NCBI GenBank assembly: GCA_002393195.1
Contig: DGIK01000167.1
Span: forward strand, 1-64,000
Direction of reading: 5' to 3'
Length of the DNA: 64,000 bases
From: Bacteroidales bacterium UBA3824
GTDB taxonomy: Bacteria > Bacteroidota > Bacteroidia > Bacteroidales > UBA3824
The notes under the pieces were generated by a model that had not been told where the DNA came from, made no database searches, and was given only the letters and a program-made list of their open reading frames with translations. Both the position numbers and the translations under genes were made by a program. Below, piece after piece: positions 61,435 to 64,000 of the stretch; position 1 is the stretch's first letter, and each line of letters opens with the position of its first letter.

Positions 61435-61514
61435 ATTGAGAGTTCGTTTTGTTAAAAATAACCAAAATCCAAACTGCAAAATTAAATCTTATCCGCCAAA
61501 ATAGAAAATTATTT

Positions 61515-61522
61515 TAACTTTG
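61515..61522 (+). promoter_or_regulatory. -7 box of dnaG
   Basis: TAACTTTG, 18 bp before the ATG at 61540. Confidence 0.55.
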
Positions 61523-61539
61523 CAGCAAATTTTAACAAA

Positions 61540-63534
61540 ATGATTGACGAACAAACAGTACAACGAATCATCGATTCGGCGCAGATACTTGACGTGGTAC
61601 AGGACTTTATGACGCTCAAAAGGCGCGGTGCTAATTACATCGGCTGCTGCCCCTTCCACAACGAGAAAACGCCGTCGTTCTCCGTGTCGCCGTCCAAAAA
61701 CATCTTCAAGTGCTTTGGCTGCGGCGTGGCGGGCACGCCTATCTCGTTTGTGATGCGCCACGAAAATATGACCTACCCCGAAGCCCTCAAATACATTGCC
61801 AACAAATACGGCATTGTGGTAAAGGAAAAGGAACTTTCCGCCGAGGAAATGGAGGAGCACGAAGATCGCGAGAGTATGGGCATCGTCAATCAATATGCAG
61901 CACAATTCTTTCAAAATCAACTACTTAACACCGAAGAAGGCAAGGCGATTGGCTTGACATACTTCCAACATCGAGGCTTCCGTCCCGAAACGATGGAGAA
62001 GTTTATGCTCGGATATTCGCCAACCAATAGGCAAGCACTTACTAATGAGGCACTTGCAAAGGGTTACAAACTAAAATTTCTCGAAAAAACCGGACTTACA
62101 ATCGTCAAGGAAGACGGCTACAAATTCGACCGTTTTGCGGGTCGTGTAATGTTTCCGATACATTCGGTGGCGGGCAAGGTAGTGGCGTTTGGCGGCCGCA
62201 TAATGACCAACGACAAGAAGATGGCGAAATACGTAAACTCGCCAGAATCAGAGGTTTACCACAAGAGCAACGTCCTATACGGCATCTATCAGGCGAAAAG
62301 CGAAATCGTAAAGCGCGACAAGTGTTATCTCTGCGAGGGTTATTGCGACGTAATCTCGATGCACCAATCGGGCGTTACTAACACTGTGGCAAGTTCGGGA
62401 ACGTCGTTGACACCGGGGCAAATATCTGTAATTAAGCGTTTTACCAACAATTTGACCGTAATTTACGACGGCGACTGGGCGGGCATCAAGGCTTCGTTGC
62501 GCGGTATAGATTTGATTCTTGCTCAGGACATCAACGTAAAAGTGGTACTGCTTCCTGATGGAGAAGACCCTGATTCATACGCACTTAGCCATACGCCGCA
62601 AGAGTTACAGGAGTATATCGACAGCCACGAGGAGGATTTCATAAGATTTAAGACGCGAATCTTGCTCAAAGATGCCGAAGATCCATTGAAGAAGGCGGAG
62701 GTCATCAAAAGCATAATTACCTCAATATCAAAGATTTCCAATCAAGTAACACGCTCAATTTACATCAAGGAATGTGGCAAACTTCTCGATGTGAAGGAGG
62801 ACGCTCTCTACGCCGAAACAGGTCGCGAAATCAAGAAAAACCGCGAAGACGAAATCCGTCAACAGATGCGCCAAGGCATCGGCCAGCCAGATTTGAAGGT
62901 TGTTACACAAAATAGCGAAACACCTGAAAATCAACCCGTTGAAAGTGGGGTAGGGGAGGGGACAACAGTTCCCGGCTTCGTAAAAAACATCTATTCGGAG
63001 GTGGAGGAGATGGAAATCGTAAATTACCTCATCAACTTTGGCGACAAGGAATTTGAGCAAATTCAAGACCCAACCACGGGCTACGTCAACAGCGTCAACG
63101 TCGCCACATACATCATCGGCGAGATTTTGAACGACGAGATGGAGTTCAACAACTTGCTGTATAAGAGCATTTTCGACGATTATTGCCATCATTTGGAGGA
63201 GGACAAAAAGATAGACACGTCGTACTTCCTCAATAGTCCCGACGAGAAGGTGCGCGACCTCGCTGTACAACTCACAATCCCCAAACACAACCTCAGCGAA
63301 CTGTGGAAACGACGCGGAGTGGAGTGCAAAACTCCCGAAGACACTTTCCGAACCGACATCCCAAAGACTATCAACAGTTACAAACTAAAAATAATATCCC
63401 AGGCTACCAAAGAAACCATCGAACGCCTAAAAACCGTAACTCCCGACGAACTGATGGCTACTATGGCGCAATTGAAACAGTTGAAAAACGTGGAAAAAGA
63501 ATTGTCTCAATCTCTGAAACGGACGATTATTTAA
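61540..63534 (+). CDS. dnaG: DNA primase
   Basis: 664 residues. CHC2 zinc finger (CCPFHNEKTPSFSVSP...CFGCG, ~35-63), RNA-polymerase basic domain (YFQHRGFRPETMEKFMLGYS, GRVMFPIHSVAGKVVAFGGR), and TOPRIM with YLCEGYCDVISMHQSG (~263-278) and IYDGDWAGIKAS (~307-318). The C-terminal helicase-binding part holds an insertion NQPVESGVGEGTTVPGF (~466-482), encoded by the dispersed GGGGTAGGGGAG motif. Normal length for the phylum. Confidence 0.98.
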   Translation: MIDEQTVQRIIDSAQILDVVQDFMTLKRRGANYIGCCPFHNEKTPSFSVSPSKNIFKCFGCGVAGTPISFVMRHENMTYPEALKYIANKYGIVVKEKELSAEEMEEHEDRESMGIVNQYAAQFFQNQLLNTEEGKAIGLTYFQHRGFRPETMEKFMLGYSPTNRQALTNEALAKGYKLKFLEKTGLTIVKEDGYKFDRFAGRVMFPIHSVAGKVVAFGGRIMTNDKKMAKYVNSPESEVYHKSNVLYGIYQAKSEIVKRDKCYLCEGYCDVISMHQSGVTNTVASSGTSLTPGQISVIKRFTNNLTVIYDGDWAGIKASLRGIDLILAQDINVKVVLLPDGEDPDSYALSHTPQELQEYIDSHEEDFIRFKTRILLKDAEDPLKKAEVIKSIITSISKISNQVTRSIYIKECGKLLDVKEDALYAETGREIKKNREDEIRQQMRQGIGQPDLKVVTQNSETPENQPVESGVGEGTTVPGFVKNIYSEVEEMEIVNYLINFGDKEFEQIQDPTTGYVNSVNVATYIIGEILNDEMEFNNLLYKSIFDDYCHHLEEDKKIDTSYFLNSPDEKVRDLAVQLTIPKHNLSELWKRRGVECKTPEDTFRTDIPKTINSYKLKIISQATKETIERLKTVTPDELMATMAQLKQLKNVEKELSQSLKRTII

Positions 63535-63602
63535 TGAGGGGAGAGGAACGATTAGACATAAAAAAACGAACTATGAACCGTAATTCATAATTCGTAATTA
63601 TG

Positions 63603-63676
63603 TGGACCCACTAGGGCTTGAACCTAGGACTCCCTGATTATGAGTCAGGTGCTCTAACCAACTGAGCTATGGGTCC
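63603..63676 (-). tRNA. tRNA with CAT anticodon (Met or Ile2)
   Basis: 74-nt cloverleaf on the minus strand: acceptor GGACCCA/TGGGTCC, D arm AGCTCAGTTGGTTAGAGC, anticodon stem CTGAC...AATCAG style with loop CTCATAA, T arm CTAGG TTCAAGC CCTAG, discriminator A. CCA is not encoded. The CAT anticodon fits elongator Met or a lysidine-modified Ile2; the sequence alone does not decide, and it is not initiator-like. Confidence 0.95.
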
Positions 63677-63701
63677 GAAAACCTTTTTGGTTTTGCGACT
63701 G

Positions 63702-63709
63702 CAAAGGTA
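63702..63709 (-). promoter_or_regulatory. -7 box of the tRNA gene
   Basis: TACCTTTG on the minus strand, 25 bp before the tRNA 5' end. Confidence 0.6.
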
Positions 63710-63750
63710 GAAACAATTATTTTAATTACAAAACTTTTTTAAAACATTTT

Positions 63751-64000
63751 ATGAAAAAAATTAAAAACATACTCTTTGACCTTGGCGGAGTGCTATTTCC
63801 GCTGTCGATACAGGCAACGATAGATGCATTCAAAAATGCGGCTAACGTCAGCACAATACAGATAGACAATTGGTTGCAGGACAGTGACTTGTGTTACCGT
63901 TACGAGACCGGCAGATGCTCAACGGAAGAGTTTAGGAATGGATTCAACGACATCAGCCCCATCAAACTCGACGAGGCGACCTTCAATCGGTGTTGGAATG
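63751..64000 (+). CDS. HAD-superfamily hydrolase (partial, runs off the window)
   Basis: First 83 residues only. KNILFDLGGVLFPLSIQATI (~5-24) is HAD motif I, although the usual second Asp of DxDxV is Gly (DLGGV), a form common in HAD-IA family members in which DLGGVL replaces DxDGT. The helical cap begins afterwards (YRYETGRCSTEEFRNGF). Substrate unknown. Confidence 0.88.
   Translation, partial: MKKIKNILFDLGGVLFPLSIQATIDAFKNAANVSTIQIDNWLQDSDLCYRYETGRCSTEEFRNGFNDISPIKLDEATFNRCWN

Overview
The window is Bacteroidales-type DNA, and this is an inference from its content. Most genes follow the Bacteroidota promoter form (a -7 box TAnnTTTG, often about 20 bp after TTTG). There is a SusC/SusD polysaccharide utilization locus (PUL) with a hybrid two-component regulator, a eukaryote-like long IleS, and Bacteroidota-type DksA-like, DUF1987 and DUF4143-ATPase genes. 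I cannot name the species.

Layout. 0-8.2 kb: an ORF6N gene, a hicAB toxin-antitoxin pair, a stand-alone candidate structured RNA (about 1811-2125), then a four-gene restriction-modification operon (amino-methyltransferase, C5-cytosine methyltransferase, McrB-like GTPase, LlaJI-type nuclease). 8.5-13.2 kb: housekeeping genes ileS, a DksA-like gene and lspA. 13.2-13.55 kb: two short tandem arrays with 33- and 32-bp periods. 13.6-19.7 kb (minus strand): a signalling and envelope cluster with a PAS/SpoIIE phosphatase, a repeat-rich surface protein, a membrane protein and an amidohydrolase. 19.8-28.4 kb: a second defence and mobile-scar region holding a truncated and an intact AAA/DUF4143 ATPase, a DUF262-HNH gene with an EcoRI-like methyltransferase, a pseudoknot-like inverted-repeat element, a WYL-regulator fragment, a DUF4160/DUF2442 pair, a GmrSD-like protein, an SMR exporter and small remnants.

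28.4-45.6 kb: an ADP-ribosylglycohydrolase, then a 12-kb minus-strand PUL (SusE/F-like lipoprotein, SusC, SusD, two GH30, one GH35). A divergent hybrid two-component system is separated from it by four copies of AATCGTGCAA, three of them spaced exactly 22 bp. The glycosidases suggest a beta-galactan or arabinogalactan-like substrate. 45.6-64 kb: lipoprotein, SUMF1-like, UbiD, SiaC-like (DUF1987), two Rpn-family nucleases that are a duplication carrying their upstream DNA, an acetyltransferase, HxlR regulator, nucleoid-associated protein, tsaB, DUF3108, another truncated ATPase, cysS, a MORN-repeat protein, a TPR membrane protein, dnaG, a CAT-anticodon tRNA and the start of a HAD hydrolase.

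Three themes are worth following. One is the methyltransferase plus DUF262-HNH cassette with the structured element upstream of it. The second is a family of inverted-repeat or 32-33-bp-period operators, several now attached to truncated or missing ATPase genes. The third is the G-rich short dispersed motif that has entered several proteins in frame. All function assignments come from reading motifs by eye; no database search was run.
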